64,000 bases of DNA from Bacillus horti (GTDB taxonomy: Bacteria; Bacillota; Bacilli; Caldalkalibacillales; JCM-10596), in contig NZ_JAUSTY010000002.1 of assembly GCF_030813115.1 (NCBI RefSeq), positions 291,958 through 355,957 on the forward strand, read 5' to 3'. A program made the position numbers and the translations under genes. Shown here piece by piece: positions 9,298 through 18,630 of the stretch. Under the pieces are notes generated by a model. That model saw only the letters and a program-made list of their open reading frames with translations. It did not search any database and had not been told where the DNA came from. Position 1 is the stretch's first letter. Each line of letters begins with the position of its first letter.

Positions 9298-10350
9298 ATG
9301 TCAGATCGTCGTGCTGCGTTAGATATGGCGTTACGTCAAATCGAAAAACAATTTGGAAAAGGCTCTATTATGAAAATGGGAGAGCAAATTGATAACCTTC
9401 AAGTCCCTACAATGTCTAGTGGAGCTTTAGCGCTGGATATTGCTTTAGGGGTAGGTGGATATCCACGAGGTCGTGTTGTGGAAATCTATGGACCTGAATC
9501 CTCAGGTAAAACGACTGTTGCTTTACATGCTATTGCAGAGGTTCAACGTAACGGAGGACAGGCTGCTTTTATAGATGCTGAGCATGCTCTTGACCCGGTC
9601 TATGCTAGAAAGCTAGGAGTTAACATTGATGAGCTTCTATTATCTCAACCTGATACAGGAGAGCAAGCGCTAGAGATTGCAGAGGCTCTTGTGCGAAGTG
9701 GTGCTGTTGATATCATTATTATTGACTCAGTAGCTGCTCTTGTCCCTAAGGCAGAGATTGAGGGAGAAATGGGTGACTCCCACGTTGGTCTTCAAGCAAG
9801 GCTAATGTCACAGGCACTACGTAAGCTTTCAGGTGCTATTAATAAATCCAAAACGATTGCTGTATTCATCAACCAAATCCGTGAAAAGGTTGGCGTGATG
9901 TTCGGGAATCCTGAAACAACTCCAGGTGGACGTGCCCTAAAGTTCTACGCTAGTGTTCGCTTAGAGGTACGCCGTGCAGAAACTATTAAACAAGGCAATG
10001 ATATGATAGGAAATAAAACAAAAATTAAAGTTGTAAAGAACAAGGTGGCTCCTCCGTTTAAGCAAGCTGAGGTAGACATTGTATACGGTGAAGGGATTTC
10101 TCGTGAGGGTAGCATTATCGATATCGGTTCAGAGTTGGATATTGTACAAAAAAGCGGAGCGTGGTATGCGTATAACGACCAGCGCTTAGGCCAAGGTCGT
10201 GAAAATGCAAAGCAGTTCCTTAAAGAAAATCCTGAAGTTTGCTTAACGATTGAGAATAGGATTAGAGAGCACTATGATTTAAATCAGTCTGGAACAGCTC
10301 CAGCTGAGACAGGGCAGGACCCAGATGAATTGGTTTTAGATTTGGAATAG
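9298..10350 (+). CDS. recA: RecA recombinase
   Basis: A 350-residue RecA, the strand-exchange protein and SOS co-protease. Walker A GPESSGKT is at residues 65-72; the L1/L2 loop region ([20 protein letters not shown] is nearby) and the acidic C-terminus are present. Start ATG 9298 follows AAGGAG. I could not find a clear Gram-positive LexA box (GAAC-N4-GTTC) in the 200 bp ahead; only single half-sites are visible. A perfect terminator follows, separating it from recX. Confidence 0.97.
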   Translation: MSDRRAALDMALRQIEKQFGKGSIMKMGEQIDNLQVPTMSSGALALDIALGVGGYPRGRVVEIYGPESSGKTTVALHAIAEVQRNGGQAAFIDAEHALDPVYARKLGVNIDELLLSQPDTGEQALEIAEALVRSGAVDIIIIDSVAALVPKAEIEGEMGDSHVGLQARLMSQALRKLSGAINKSKTIAVFINQIREKVGVMFGNPETTPGGRALKFYASVRLEVRRAETIKQGNDMIGNKTKIKVVKNKVAPPFKQAEVDIVYGEGISREGSIIDIGSELDIVQKSGAWYAYNDQRLGQGRENAKQFLKENPEVCLTIENRIREHYDLNQSGTAPAETGQDPDELVLDLE

Positions 10351-10372
10351 GATATACTTATACTTAGCTACT

Positions 10373-10401
10373 ATCCCGCTTAATATTAAGCGGGATTTTT
10401 T
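10373..10401 (+). terminator. Intrinsic terminator after recA
   Basis: A 24-bp perfect palindrome (10373-10396, arms ATCCCGCTTAAT and ATTAAGCGGGAT) followed by a T run. Confidence 0.95.
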
Positions 10402-10409
10402 ACAGTCTA

Positions 10410-10532
10410 AGAATTTATAAAATTTGATACAATGATTTCTTCAAATTTTATAAATTCTGGCTGCATGTAAAAGCTTCCTCTAATGATGGATTAGACGACT
10501 TCCTCGAGAAGGCTTCGATAGAAGCTTTTCTT
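10410..10532 (+). repeat. Intergenic stem-loop repeat, copy A (between recA and recX)
   Basis: Two modules. Module 1 is an 18-bp perfect stem AGAATTTATAAAATTTGA / TCAAATTTTATAAATTCT (10410-10427 with 10441-10458) and a 13-nt loop (TACAATGATTTCT). Module 2 (10469-10532) starts AAAAGCTTCCTCTAATGATG, and its end can fold as GCTTC-GATA-GAAGC followed by TTTTCTT. Both modules recur at 13171-13344; module 1 recurs near 21541 and part of module 2 near 28371. The surrounding gap (10351-10639) holds no gene. Confidence 0.8.
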
Positions 10533-10639
10533 ACAGTTAGTGAGCACAGATTAGAGCAAGAAATCGGGATAGAAGGTAACAATATATAGCTCTGGACAAA
10601 TTAAGAGTCAAGGGCGTAAGGAAGGAGAAGCACGGACGC

Positions 10640-11305
10640 ATGTGTATGGAGCAGGAGCATAACCCTAAACAAACAGGAACCATTTCTAAAATTGAAGTCC
10701 AAAAAAAGAATAAACAACGCTATAACATCTACATAGACGGAGACTATGCTTTTGCCGTACATGAAGACATTCTCATTTCTCAGAGATTACAAAAAGGGAA
10801 AGAGATTACAGCCAGTGAACTAGATGTGATTACAGCAGAAGAGCAGTATAAGAAGGCTGAAAGAGCTGCTTATCACTATCTAAGCTATCGTCCAAGAACA
10901 AGGAAAGAAATCAAAGATTCTCTATTGAGAAAGGATGTTGAAGCTGGGATTGTAGAGCAGATTTTGGATAAGCTTGAGACGGAAGGATATATCAACGATT
11001 TGGACTTTGCTTTACGCTGGGTTTCTGAGCGTATACAGCTGAAGCTGAAAGGACCACTCGTATTAAAAGAAGAGCTAAGGCAAAAAGGAATCTCCTCTAG
11101 GGATATAGCCGAAGCGTTAGGACAGCTTGAATATGAGGAGCAAGTTGACGCCTGTATGAGGCTTGCTGAAAAAAAGTGGGATCAGGTGAAGAAAAGATAC
11201 ACTGAAAAAAGAGAACAGAAGCATAAACTCATGATGTATTTGCAGAGAAGAGGTTTTTCCTTTGAGGTTATTCAGCCTGTTATACAAAGACTGGAAGAGT
11301 CTTGA
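10640..11305 (+). CDS. recX: RecX family regulatory protein
   Basis: A 221-residue RecX made of repeated three-helix units (YLSYRPRTRKEI, LDKLETEGYINDLDFA, EELRQKGISSRDIA). RecX binds RecA filaments and modulates their activity. It lies directly downstream of recA, although the terminator and the repeat element between them suggest separate or attenuated expression. Start is ATG 10640 after AAGGAG; ATG 10646 is also possible. B. subtilis keeps recX away from recA, so the adjacency differs from that species. Confidence 0.85.
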   Translation: MCMEQEHNPKQTGTISKIEVQKKNKQRYNIYIDGDYAFAVHEDILISQRLQKGKEITASELDVITAEEQYKKAERAAYHYLSYRPRTRKEIKDSLLRKDVEAGIVEQILDKLETEGYINDLDFALRWVSERIQLKLKGPLVLKEELRQKGISSRDIAEALGQLEYEEQVDACMRLAEKKWDQVKKRYTEKREQKHKLMMYLQRRGFSFEVIQPVIQRLEES

Positions 11306-11523
11306 CAGCGTTATAGGACAACCTTTACAATTAAGGAGTACGTTTATCTTAATATTGAAAGCTTAAATTGTTCATATGGCTTGACTTTATGTTCGTATAT
11401 GATACGTCAATGTTGTATATGTACGTCAACTGAACAAATGGTTTGAAGAAAGACTTATTTACAAATGAGTTAGGCAGAAACGAACCTATTTACCCAACAT
11501 TATAGCAAGAGGAGGTGAAGAGA

Positions 11524-13080
11524 GTGAACGAGATTGTACTACCACTACTTCCTTTCATCCTCATTTTGCTAGCTCTTGCAACTGTCGCTGCAGGTGTTGG
11601 ATACTTTGTCCGTAAATCTATAGCGGAAGCTAAAATTTCAAGTGCGGAAGAAGCCGCTGCTCAAATTCGAGATCAAGCAAGAAAAGACGTCGAAGCGTTA
11701 CGCAAGGAAACGCTTCTTGAAGCGAAAGAAGAGGTGCATAGACTCCGTACTGAAGCAGAGCGAGAAATTCGCGATAGAAGGAACGAAATTCAACGACAAG
11801 AGAAGCGTTTGATTTCAAAGGAAGAAACTCTTGATCGAAAAATGGAGTCTCTGGAAAGCAAAGATGAATCCCTTAACCAAAAACAACGACATATTGAAGA
11901 GATTGAAAGCAAAGTAGAGGAGTTGTATAAAGCTCAACAAGATGAATTAGAGCGTATTTCAAACCTTACAACGGAAGAAGCAAAACAGACAATTTTGTCT
12001 AGTGTAGAAGCAGAAGTTCGCCATGAAACAGCGTTAATGATAAAGGATTATGAATTAAGGGCTAAGGAAGAAGCGGATAAGAAGGCCCGTGAGATTATTT
12101 CTTTAGCGATTCAGCGCTGTGCTGCAGATCATGTGGCAGAAAGTACAGTTTCTGTAGTCGCTCTACCAAACGATGAAATGAAGGGGCGGATTATCGGAAG
12201 AGAAGGTCGAAACATTAGAGCACTCGAAACTCTGACAGGAATCGACTTGATCATTGATGATACTCCTGAGGCTGTTATTCTTTCAGGCTTTGATCCTATT
12301 CGACGTGAAATTGCTAAAACAGCTTTAGAAAAGCTTGTAGCTGATGGACGTATTCACCCAGCTAGAATTGAAGAAATGGTGGAGAAGTCTAGAAGAGAAG
12401 TCGATGAAAGAATTCGAGAGTTTGGAGAACAAGCTACATTTGAAACGGGTGTACATGGCTTACATCCTGATTTAATTAAGATTTTAGGTCGTTTGAAGTT
12501 TAGAACGAGTTATGGTCAGAATGTATTAAAGCATTCTATGGAAGTAGCCTACTTAGCGGGCTTGATGGCTGCTGAACTGGGTGAGGATGTAACTTTAGCT
12601 AAGCGAGCTGGTCTTCTTCATGATATTGGTAAAGCTATTGATCATGAAGTGGAAGGAAGCCATGTTGAAATTGGTATTGAGCTTGCGAAGAAGTATAAGG
12701 AGCATCCGATTGTGATTAATAGTATTGCTTCACACCACGGTGATTTTGAAGCTACATCTGTTATCTCCTTGTTAGTTGGAGCAGCTGATGCTCTATCGGC
12801 AGCTAGACCGGGAGCAAGAAGAGAGACACTTGAAACGTATATTAAACGACTTGAGAAGTTAGAAGAAATCTCAGAATCCTTTGATGGTGTTGAGAAATCA
12901 TTCGCTATTCAAGCTGGTCGAGAAATTCGGATTATGGTTAAACCTGATTTAATTGATGATGCTGAATCATATCGTCTAGCTCGTGATATCACGAAAAAAA
13001 TTGAAGCTGAGCTTGATTACCCAGGTCATATCAAGGTAACGGTGATTAGGGAAACAAGAGCGGTTGAGTATGCAAAATAA
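11524..13080 (+). CDS. rny: Ribonuclease Y
   Basis: A 518-residue membrane-anchored endoribonuclease that starts mRNA decay. Order of parts: N-terminal transmembrane helix (residues ~5-26), a long charged coiled coil (~30-180), a KH RNA-binding domain ([17 protein letters not shown] near 219-235) and an HD domain with the metal-binding HD of [12 protein letters not shown] near 365. Start is GTG 11524, 6 bp after GGAGGTG; an upstream GTG at 11515 lies inside that site. The leader (11306-11523) contains TTGTTCA...TGAACAA half-sites at 11368 and 11431. Confidence 0.95.
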   Translation: MNEIVLPLLPFILILLALATVAAGVGYFVRKSIAEAKISSAEEAAAQIRDQARKDVEALRKETLLEAKEEVHRLRTEAEREIRDRRNEIQRQEKRLISKEETLDRKMESLESKDESLNQKQRHIEEIESKVEELYKAQQDELERISNLTTEEAKQTILSSVEAEVRHETALMIKDYELRAKEEADKKAREIISLAIQRCAADHVAESTVSVVALPNDEMKGRIIGREGRNIRALETLTGIDLIIDDTPEAVILSGFDPIRREIAKTALEKLVADGRIHPARIEEMVEKSRREVDERIREFGEQATFETGVHGLHPDLIKILGRLKFRTSYGQNVLKHSMEVAYLAGLMAAELGEDVTLAKRAGLLHDIGKAIDHEVEGSHVEIGIELAKKYKEHPIVINSIASHHGDFEATSVISLLVGAADALSAARPGARRETLETYIKRLEKLEEISESFDGVEKSFAIQAGREIRIMVKPDLIDDAESYRLARDITKKIEAELDYPGHIKVTVIRETRAVEYAK

Positions 13081-13135
13081 GGGGAATTTACACTTTTATA
13101 AGTAAAGTTGAATTTTACCGATATGTTTGAAAGCA

Positions 13136-13163
13136 AAGGTGCTCTAAGGAGCGCCTTTTTTTT
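13136..13163 (+). terminator. Intrinsic terminator after rny
   Basis: AAGGTGCTC-TAAG-GAGCGCCTT (13136-13157) with a T run after it. Confidence 0.9.
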
Positions 13164-13170
13164 ACAGATA

Positions 13171-13344
13171 AGAAAGTATAAATTTGATACCATGTTTTCT
13201 TCAAATTTTATACTTTCTGACGGCAAGACATAGGACGACTTGCAACTTTAGTTGCTTAGCGTCACTTGCTGCACTTTGTGTGAAAGCTTCCTCTAATGAT
13301 GGACTAGACAACTTCTTCGAAAGGCTTCGATAGAAGCTTTTCTT
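13171..13344 (+). repeat. Intergenic stem-loop repeat, copy B (between rny and ymdB)
   Basis: Module 1: AGAAAGTATAAATTTGA (13171-13187) and TCAAATTTTATACTTTCT (13201-13218), one bulged base, loop TACCATGTTTTCT. Then the stretch GACATAGGACG, shared with copy C. Module 2 (13283-13344) starts AAAGCTTCCTCTAATGATGG and ends GCTTCGATAGAAGCTTTTCTT-like, nearly identical to copy A. The gap 13081-13391 holds otherwise only the rny terminator and a possible extended -10 (TGCTAAAAT at 13361) for ymdB. Confidence 0.8.
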
Positions 13345-13391
13345 ATATTAGGGCAAACTATGCTAAAATAGAGATAGACAGGAGGAAAGAA

Positions 13392-14189
13392 ATGGACATA
13401 TTATTTATTGGAGATGTGGTAGGTTCTCCAGGTCGAGAGATGATTGAAACGTATCTTCCAAAGCTAAAAGCTAAATATAGACCGGGAATCGTTATATTAA
13501 ATGGTGAAAATGCAGCAGCAGGTAAAGGAATAACAGATAAGATTGCAAAATCATTTTTTGAACAAGGGGTTCAGGTCATTACACTTGGAAATCATACATG
13601 GGACAAGAAGGATATCGGTCCTTACCTTGATGGCACATCCCCCATCATTAGACCAGCTAATTTTCCTGAAGGTGCTCCAGGAAGAGGTTATACGCTTGTA
13701 CAAATTAATCAACATAAGGTAGCTGTCATTAATTTGCAAGGTAGAACCTTTCTTACACCAATTGATTGTCCTTTTAAGAAGGCAGATCAAATTTTAGAGG
13801 AAATTCAAAAGGAAGCCAATCTTATATTTGTAGACTTCCATGCCGAAGCTACAAGTGAAAAGGAAGCGATGGGTTGGTATTTAGACGGGAGAGTTACAGC
13901 AGTGGTTGGGACACATACGCATGTTCAAACAGCCGATGAACGGATCCTTCCTAATGGAACGGCTTATCTGACTGATGTTGGAATGACAGGACCACGTAAC
14001 GGTATCCTGGGGATGGAGAGGGAAGCGGTACTCTATCGCTTTTTAACAGCATTACCTTCAAGGTTCGAAGTAGCTACTGAAGGCTCAGCTCAGCTTAATG
14101 CGGTTCTGATTTCCACTGATCCCCAGATAGGGACAGCCAAAAAAATACAAAGGATTCGAATAGATGAGAACCACCCTTTTTATGAATAG
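13392..14189 (+). CDS. ymdB: YmdB family metallophosphoesterase
   Basis: A 265-residue calcineurin-like phosphoesterase of the YmdB/TIGR00282 type. Metal-binding motifs are visible in order: GDVVGSPGR, NGENAAAGKG, GNHTWDKKD and GTHTHVQTAD. YmdB hydrolyses 2',3'-cyclic nucleotides in vitro and affects biofilm and motility decisions in B. subtilis. It follows rny as in B. subtilis; RNase Y and YmdB are functionally linked in RNA metabolism. Good AGGAGG ribosome site. Confidence 0.9.
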   Translation: MDILFIGDVVGSPGREMIETYLPKLKAKYRPGIVILNGENAAAGKGITDKIAKSFFEQGVQVITLGNHTWDKKDIGPYLDGTSPIIRPANFPEGAPGRGYTLVQINQHKVAVINLQGRTFLTPIDCPFKKADQILEEIQKEANLIFVDFHAEATSEKEAMGWYLDGRVTAVVGTHTHVQTADERILPNGTAYLTDVGMTGPRNGILGMEREAVLYRFLTALPSRFEVATEGSAQLNAVLISTDPQIGTAKKIQRIRIDENHPFYE

Positions 14190-14229
14190 CCTATAATATG
14201 TTGAATTTTGCGAATCTTTTTGTTTATTA

Positions 14230-14259
14230 GGAGGAATTTTATTTCCATCTAGCGAATAT
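14230..14259 (+). promoter_or_regulatory. Sigma-H promoter of spoVS
   Basis: -35 GGAGGAATT (14230-14238), 12-bp spacer, -10 AGCGAATAT (14251-14259). Both match the B. subtilis sigma-H consensus RnAGGAwWW and RnnGAATww at every position. It lies 42 bp before the spoVS start. Confidence 0.85.
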
Positions 14260-14301
14260 AGTTAGAGTGGTAACAATCATAAATCAAGGAGGTTCAAATT
14301 C

Positions 14302-14562
14302 ATGGAGGTATTAAAAGTTTCAGCAAAGTCCAATCCTAACTCTGTAGCTGGTGCACTTGCGGGAGTGCTGCGGGAGCGTGGCGCTGCTGAAATCCAAGCG
14401 ATTGGAGCGGGTGCGCTCAATCAAGCTGTAAAAGCTGTAGCTATTGCAAGAGGATTTGTAGCACCCAGTGGTGTTGACCTCATTTGTATCCCTGCCTTCA
14501 CCGATATCCTCATTGAGGGTGAGGAAAGAACGGCAATAAAATTGATTGTGGAACCACGCTAA
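14302..14562 (+). CDS. spoVS: Stage V sporulation protein S
   Basis: An 86-residue Alba-fold-like protein (MEVLKVSAKSNPNSVAGALA), one of the most conserved sporulation proteins, needed for coat assembly and septation control in B. subtilis. The ribosome site is AAGGAGG. A sigma-H promoter sits immediately upstream, matching the known early-sporulation control. Its own terminator follows. Confidence 0.97.
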   Translation: MEVLKVSAKSNPNSVAGALAGVLRERGAAEIQAIGAGALNQAVKAVAIARGFVAPSGVDLICIPAFTDILIEGEERTAIKLIVEPR

Positions 14563-14579
14563 ATCAACATTCATATAGG

Positions 14580-14617
14580 AACCTGTTTGCTTAAACGCAG
14601 ACAGGTTTTCTGTTTTT
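14580..14617 (+). terminator. Intrinsic terminator after spoVS
   Basis: AACCTGTTTGC-TTAAAC-GCAGACAGGTT (14580-14607, one G-U pair) followed by a T-rich tail. Confidence 0.9.
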
Positions 14618-14716
14618 ACAGCTACCTTGTCAACTTAATGTATGATACCCTTGTTATAGGATACTTTTATAAGGAGAATGTTTACATTCTCGGCTGACGG
14701 GAAGGGTGAAGAGTAA

Positions 14717-15673
14717 ATGGACATTTTTGATGGACATTGTGATGTTTTATATAAAATGTGGAAGCTAAGAGATCGAAAGCTGTTTTATCAGAATGGTGAT
14801 TCCTTACAAGCTTCATTTGCTAGGCTTAAAGAAGGCGGAGTTAAGGTGCAAACGATGGCTGTTTATGTTCCTCCAGATGTGCCTAAGGAGCAAAGACATT
14901 ATATCGCTCTAGAAATGATTGATATTCTGCATACAGAAGTTTTATCGTCTACTCATAAGGTTGAACTTCTCACCTCTGCCTCTCAGTTAGACTTCATTAA
15001 CGAAAATGATGATACCCTCTATATTCTATTATCTCTTGAAGGAGCTGACGCTCTACAGGGTGATTTGATGTATCTTAGAACGTATTATCAGCTTGGTTTA
15101 AGAAGTGTTGGGTTAACGTGGAATTTTAGAAATGAAGCAGCAGATGGAGTTTTAGAAAGAAATCCAGCAGGACTATCTACTTTTGGGCTTGAATTGCTAC
15201 GAGAAATGAATGAGTTTAAGATTTCCATAGATATCTCCCACTTATCTGAGCAAGGATTTTGGGATTGCATAGAATATTCCAAGCAACCTCTTAGTGCTTC
15301 TCATTGTAATGCCCGTGCTTTGTTTAATCATCCAAGAAATTTGTATGATAAGCAGATCGAGGCAATGTTTGCTCAGAAAGGTTTGATTGGGATTAACTTT
15401 GTCCCTCAATTTTATAACGAAACTGGTACTGACGTTAGCGTCAAGGATGTATTAAAGCAGGTAGACTATATGCTTACCCTTGGTGGAGAAGATTATATTG
15501 GCTTTGGCTCAGACTTTGATGGGATTAGTAAAACCATCCATGGTCTAGAGAATGCCTCAAAGATGGCTGATTTTGCTAACATTCTACTGCAGCATTACTC
15601 AGCTTCGATTGTACAGAAGCTTCTCATGGATAATTGGAAAAACTATTATAAGCGACTATGGAACGAAGTCTAA
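14717..15673 (+). CDS. Membrane dipeptidase family (peptidase M19)
   Basis: A 318-residue M19 (renal dipeptidase-like) zinc peptidase that would cleave dipeptides, possibly including D-residues. Visible motifs: HxD at residues 7-9 (GHCD), the bridging-glutamate region LSLEGADAL, DISHLSEQGFWD, SHCNARAL and FGSDFDG. No signal peptide is present, so it is cytoplasmic. An imperfect hairpin, ATGGTG (15677) to CACCAT (15736) enclosing GTCGA-AAA-TCGAC, follows and may end transcription. Confidence 0.9.
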   Translation: MDIFDGHCDVLYKMWKLRDRKLFYQNGDSLQASFARLKEGGVKVQTMAVYVPPDVPKEQRHYIALEMIDILHTEVLSSTHKVELLTSASQLDFINENDDTLYILLSLEGADALQGDLMYLRTYYQLGLRSVGLTWNFRNEAADGVLERNPAGLSTFGLELLREMNEFKISIDISHLSEQGFWDCIEYSKQPLSASHCNARALFNHPRNLYDKQIEAMFAQKGLIGINFVPQFYNETGTDVSVKDVLKQVDYMLTLGGEDYIGFGSDFDGISKTIHGLENASKMADFANILLQHYSASIVQKLLMDNWKNYYKRLWNEV

Positions 15674-15845
15674 ATGATGGTGTAAAAAAGTCGGTGTAAA
15701 AATATGTCGAAAATCGACGATAGGGGTTGCTTTTTCACCATATTAGGACTACAATTGTAAAAGTTTAAAGTATCTAAAAAAATTATGAATTTTTTATGTA
15801 GATGTTGCTTAAATTCAATAGTGGACTTTTAAAGGAGTGGAGTAT

Positions 15846-17576
15846 ATGATCAATCAACTTTCATGGAAAGTTGGAGGACAACAGGGTGAAGGAATCGAAA
15901 GTACAGGAGAAATTTTCGCGATTGCTTTAAATCGCTTAGGGTATCATCTTTATGGCTACCGTCACTTTTCTTCTAGGATTAAAGGAGGACATACGAATAA
16001 TAAGATTCGTGTAAGTACGTTTGCCTCTCGTTCTATTTCTGATGATCTTGATGTCCTAGTTGCTTTTGATCAGGAAACCATTGATGTTAATATTCATGAG
16101 CTTTCTGATCACGGTGTTGTCATCGCTGATAGTAAATTTGACCCTGTTTTACCTGAGGGAGCTAAAGGACGTTTATTTTCTGTGCCTTTTACTGAAATCG
16201 CTGACAATCTAGGAACTTCCCTAATGAAAAACATGGTTGCTGTAGGAGCTTCAAGTGCAGCACTTGGGATGGATCCTAAGCCGTTTCAGAATGTAGTTGC
16301 TGAGATTTTTGCTAAAAAGGGACAAAAAATTATAGATATGAACGTGGAAGCGATTGCTAAAGGTGCTGAGTACTTTACTGAGCAGGCTGGTGGAAAGATT
16401 GAAGCCCTTCAGCTTGAAGAAGCAGATGGTAAGAAAAGAATGTTCATGATCGGAAATGACGCGATTGCTTTGGGTGCGCTTGCAGCAGGGTGTCGCTTTA
16501 TGCCTGCTTACCCGATAACTCCAGCATCTGAAATTATGGAATATTTGATTAAGAAGCTTCCAGAGCTAGGTGGTACGGTTATCCAAACAGAGGATGAAAT
16601 TTCTGCTGTAACGATGGCTATAGGCTCCAACTATGCAGGTGCTAGAGCTCTAACTGCTTCTGCCGGACCTGGTTTAGCTCTTATGACTGAGGCTATTGGT
16701 CTTGCTGGTATTACAGAAACGCCAATTGTTATTGTGGACACTCAACGTGGTGGACCAAGTACAGGTCTTCCTACAAAGCAGGAGCAAGGGGATATGAACT
16801 CATTAATATATGGTTCTCCTGGTGAAATTCCTAAGATTGTTCTTACTCCAAGCACGGTTGAAGATTGCTTCTATGATACTATTGAAGCGTTTAACCTAGC
16901 TGATGAGTATCAATGTCCAGTTATTATTGCGACTGATCTTGCTCTATCACTTGGTAAACAGTCTGTAGATCCACTTGATTATAGTAAAATTGAAATTCGT
17001 CGTGGTAAGCTGCTTAGTGAGGTACCAGAGCACGAAGAAGAGTTATTTAAGCGTTATGAAGTGACAGAGGATGGTATTTCTCCTCGTGTTATTCCTTCAC
17101 AAAAGAATGGTATCCACCATGTTACTGGTGTTGAGCATAATGAAGTAGGACGTCCGTCGGAAGACCCTATTAACAGAAAAAATCAAATGGACAAGCGCCT
17201 AAGAAAGCTAAACAGCTTAAAGTTTCAGGAAGCTGTAAGAGTAAATGGGGAAAATGAAAATCCAGATGTATTGATTATCGGTGTCGGTGCAACAACTGGT
17301 ACAATTAATGAAGCAAAAGGGCGTCTTGAGGCGGATGGCATTAAAGTCAATCATGCTCATGTACGCATTATTCTTCCTTTCCCAAGTGAAGAGCTAAAGC
17401 CATTAGTGGATGCTGCTAAAACAGTTATTGTAGTAGAAAATAATGCAAGTGGTCAATTAGCAGACCTTGTTAAGCTACATGTTGGTGGAGCAGATAAGAT
17501 CAAAAATATGCTGAAATATGATGGAAATCCATTTTTACCATACGAAATTCATGAAAAAGTAAAGGAGCTGATCTAG
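15846..17576 (+). CDS. 2-oxoacid:acceptor (ferredoxin) oxidoreductase, alpha (gamma-alpha fused) subunit
   Basis: A 576-residue subunit in which the gamma domain (GGQQGEGIESTGEIFAIALN; residues ~1-190) is fused ahead of the alpha pyrimidine-binding domain (YPITPASEIMEYL; TEDEISAVTMAIGSNYAGAR). With the beta subunit it oxidatively decarboxylates a 2-oxoacid, probably 2-oxoglutarate or pyruvate, passing electrons to ferredoxin. Start is ATG 15846, 8 bp after AAAGGAG. The stop codon directly abuts the beta-subunit ATG. The substrate cannot be told from sequence alone. Confidence 0.88.
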   Translation: MINQLSWKVGGQQGEGIESTGEIFAIALNRLGYHLYGYRHFSSRIKGGHTNNKIRVSTFASRSISDDLDVLVAFDQETIDVNIHELSDHGVVIADSKFDPVLPEGAKGRLFSVPFTEIADNLGTSLMKNMVAVGASSAALGMDPKPFQNVVAEIFAKKGQKIIDMNVEAIAKGAEYFTEQAGGKIEALQLEEADGKKRMFMIGNDAIALGALAAGCRFMPAYPITPASEIMEYLIKKLPELGGTVIQTEDEISAVTMAIGSNYAGARALTASAGPGLALMTEAIGLAGITETPIVIVDTQRGGPSTGLPTKQEQGDMNSLIYGSPGEIPKIVLTPSTVEDCFYDTIEAFNLADEYQCPVIIATDLALSLGKQSVDPLDYSKIEIRRGKLLSEVPEHEEELFKRYEVTEDGISPRVIPSQKNGIHHVTGVEHNEVGRPSEDPINRKNQMDKRLRKLNSLKFQEAVRVNGENENPDVLIIGVGATTGTINEAKGRLEADGIKVNHAHVRIILPFPSEELKPLVDAAKTVIVVENNASGQLADLVKLHVGGADKIKNMLKYDGNPFLPYEIHEKVKELI

Positions 17577-18443
17577 ATGGCTACTTTTAAGGATTTTAGA
17601 AATAAAGTTAAGCCAAACTGGTGCCCAGGCTGTGGTGACTTCTCTGTTCAGGCTGCCATTCAACGTGCTTCTGCTAATGTTGGACTAGAGCCTGAGGATC
17701 TTGCTGTAGTTTCTGGAATAGGATGTTCAGGTCGTATTTCTGGATATATTAATGCCTATGGTTTCCATGGTATCCACGGAAGAGCATTGCCAATCGCTCA
17801 AGGTGTGAAAATGGCAAATCGTGAATTAACGGTTATCGCCTCTGGTGGAGACGGAGATGGTTTTGCTATCGGAATGGGTCATACGGTCCATGCTATTCGT
17901 CGTAATATTGATGTAACATACATCGTTATGGATAATCAGATTTATGGATTAACAAAGGGGCAAACATCACCTCGTTCGGAGGTTGGTTTTAAGACGAAAA
18001 GTACTCCAGGTGGATCTATTGAATCAGCATTAGGCGTTATGGAGCTAGCTCTAACGGCTGGTGGAACGTTTGTTGCTCAAAGCTTTTCAAGTGACTTGAA
18101 GGGCTTAACAGCTTTAATTGAGCAAGGAATTCAGCACAAAGGCTTCTCTTTAATCAACGTATACAGCCCTTGTGTAACGTTCAACAAAATTAACACGTAT
18201 GACTGGTTCAAAGAAAATATTACTGAGCTTTCTTCTATTGAAGGATATGATCCAAGCAACCGTATGATGGCTATGCAAACGCTAATGGAACACAATGGTT
18301 TAGTTACAGGCTTGATTTATCAAAACACGGAAAAGAAATCCTACGAGGATATGGTTCCAGGCTTCAAGCCAGAAGGACTTGTAAACCAATCTCTTGAGAT
18401 TTCTGAGGATCATTTCTCCAAGCTTTGTAGTGAATTTATGTAA
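17577..18443 (+). CDS. 2-oxoacid:acceptor (ferredoxin) oxidoreductase, beta (TPP-binding) subunit
   Basis: A 288-residue thiamine-pyrophosphate-binding subunit. WCPGCGDF near residue 14, GIGCSGR, GGDGDGFAIGMGH (TPP/Mg) and DNQIYGLTKGQTSP are classical for this family. The gene starts at the base after the alpha stop codon, giving strict 1:1 coupling. No separate 4Fe-4S subunit is encoded here, so this is the two-subunit type. A terminator follows at 18535. Confidence 0.9.
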   Translation: MATFKDFRNKVKPNWCPGCGDFSVQAAIQRASANVGLEPEDLAVVSGIGCSGRISGYINAYGFHGIHGRALPIAQGVKMANRELTVIASGGDGDGFAIGMGHTVHAIRRNIDVTYIVMDNQIYGLTKGQTSPRSEVGFKTKSTPGGSIESALGVMELALTAGGTFVAQSFSSDLKGLTALIEQGIQHKGFSLINVYSPCVTFNKINTYDWFKENITELSSIEGYDPSNRMMAMQTLMEHNGLVTGLIYQNTEKKSYEDMVPGFKPEGLVNQSLEISEDHFSKLCSEFM

Positions 18444-18534
18444 AATATAGATAGACACGTCGATCGTGCTATTGAAATATAACTTCTGTAGAGGGTCTGC
18501 CGCAGGTTTTCAAATGGATGCGACAGTTCTTGTC

Positions 18535-18580
18535 AAAAGACGTTTCTAAACCACATAATTGGTATTAGAAGCGTCTTTTT
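18535..18580 (+). terminator. Intrinsic terminator after the 2-oxoacid oxidoreductase genes
   Basis: AAAAGACGTTTCTAA (18535-18549) pairs with TTAGAAGCGTCTTTT (18565-18579), ending in a T run. Confidence 0.85.
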
Positions 18581-18630
18581 ATATCTTGAATTACTAGGTT
18601 GTGAAACAAAGAGAATAAGGGGCTGAGTAA

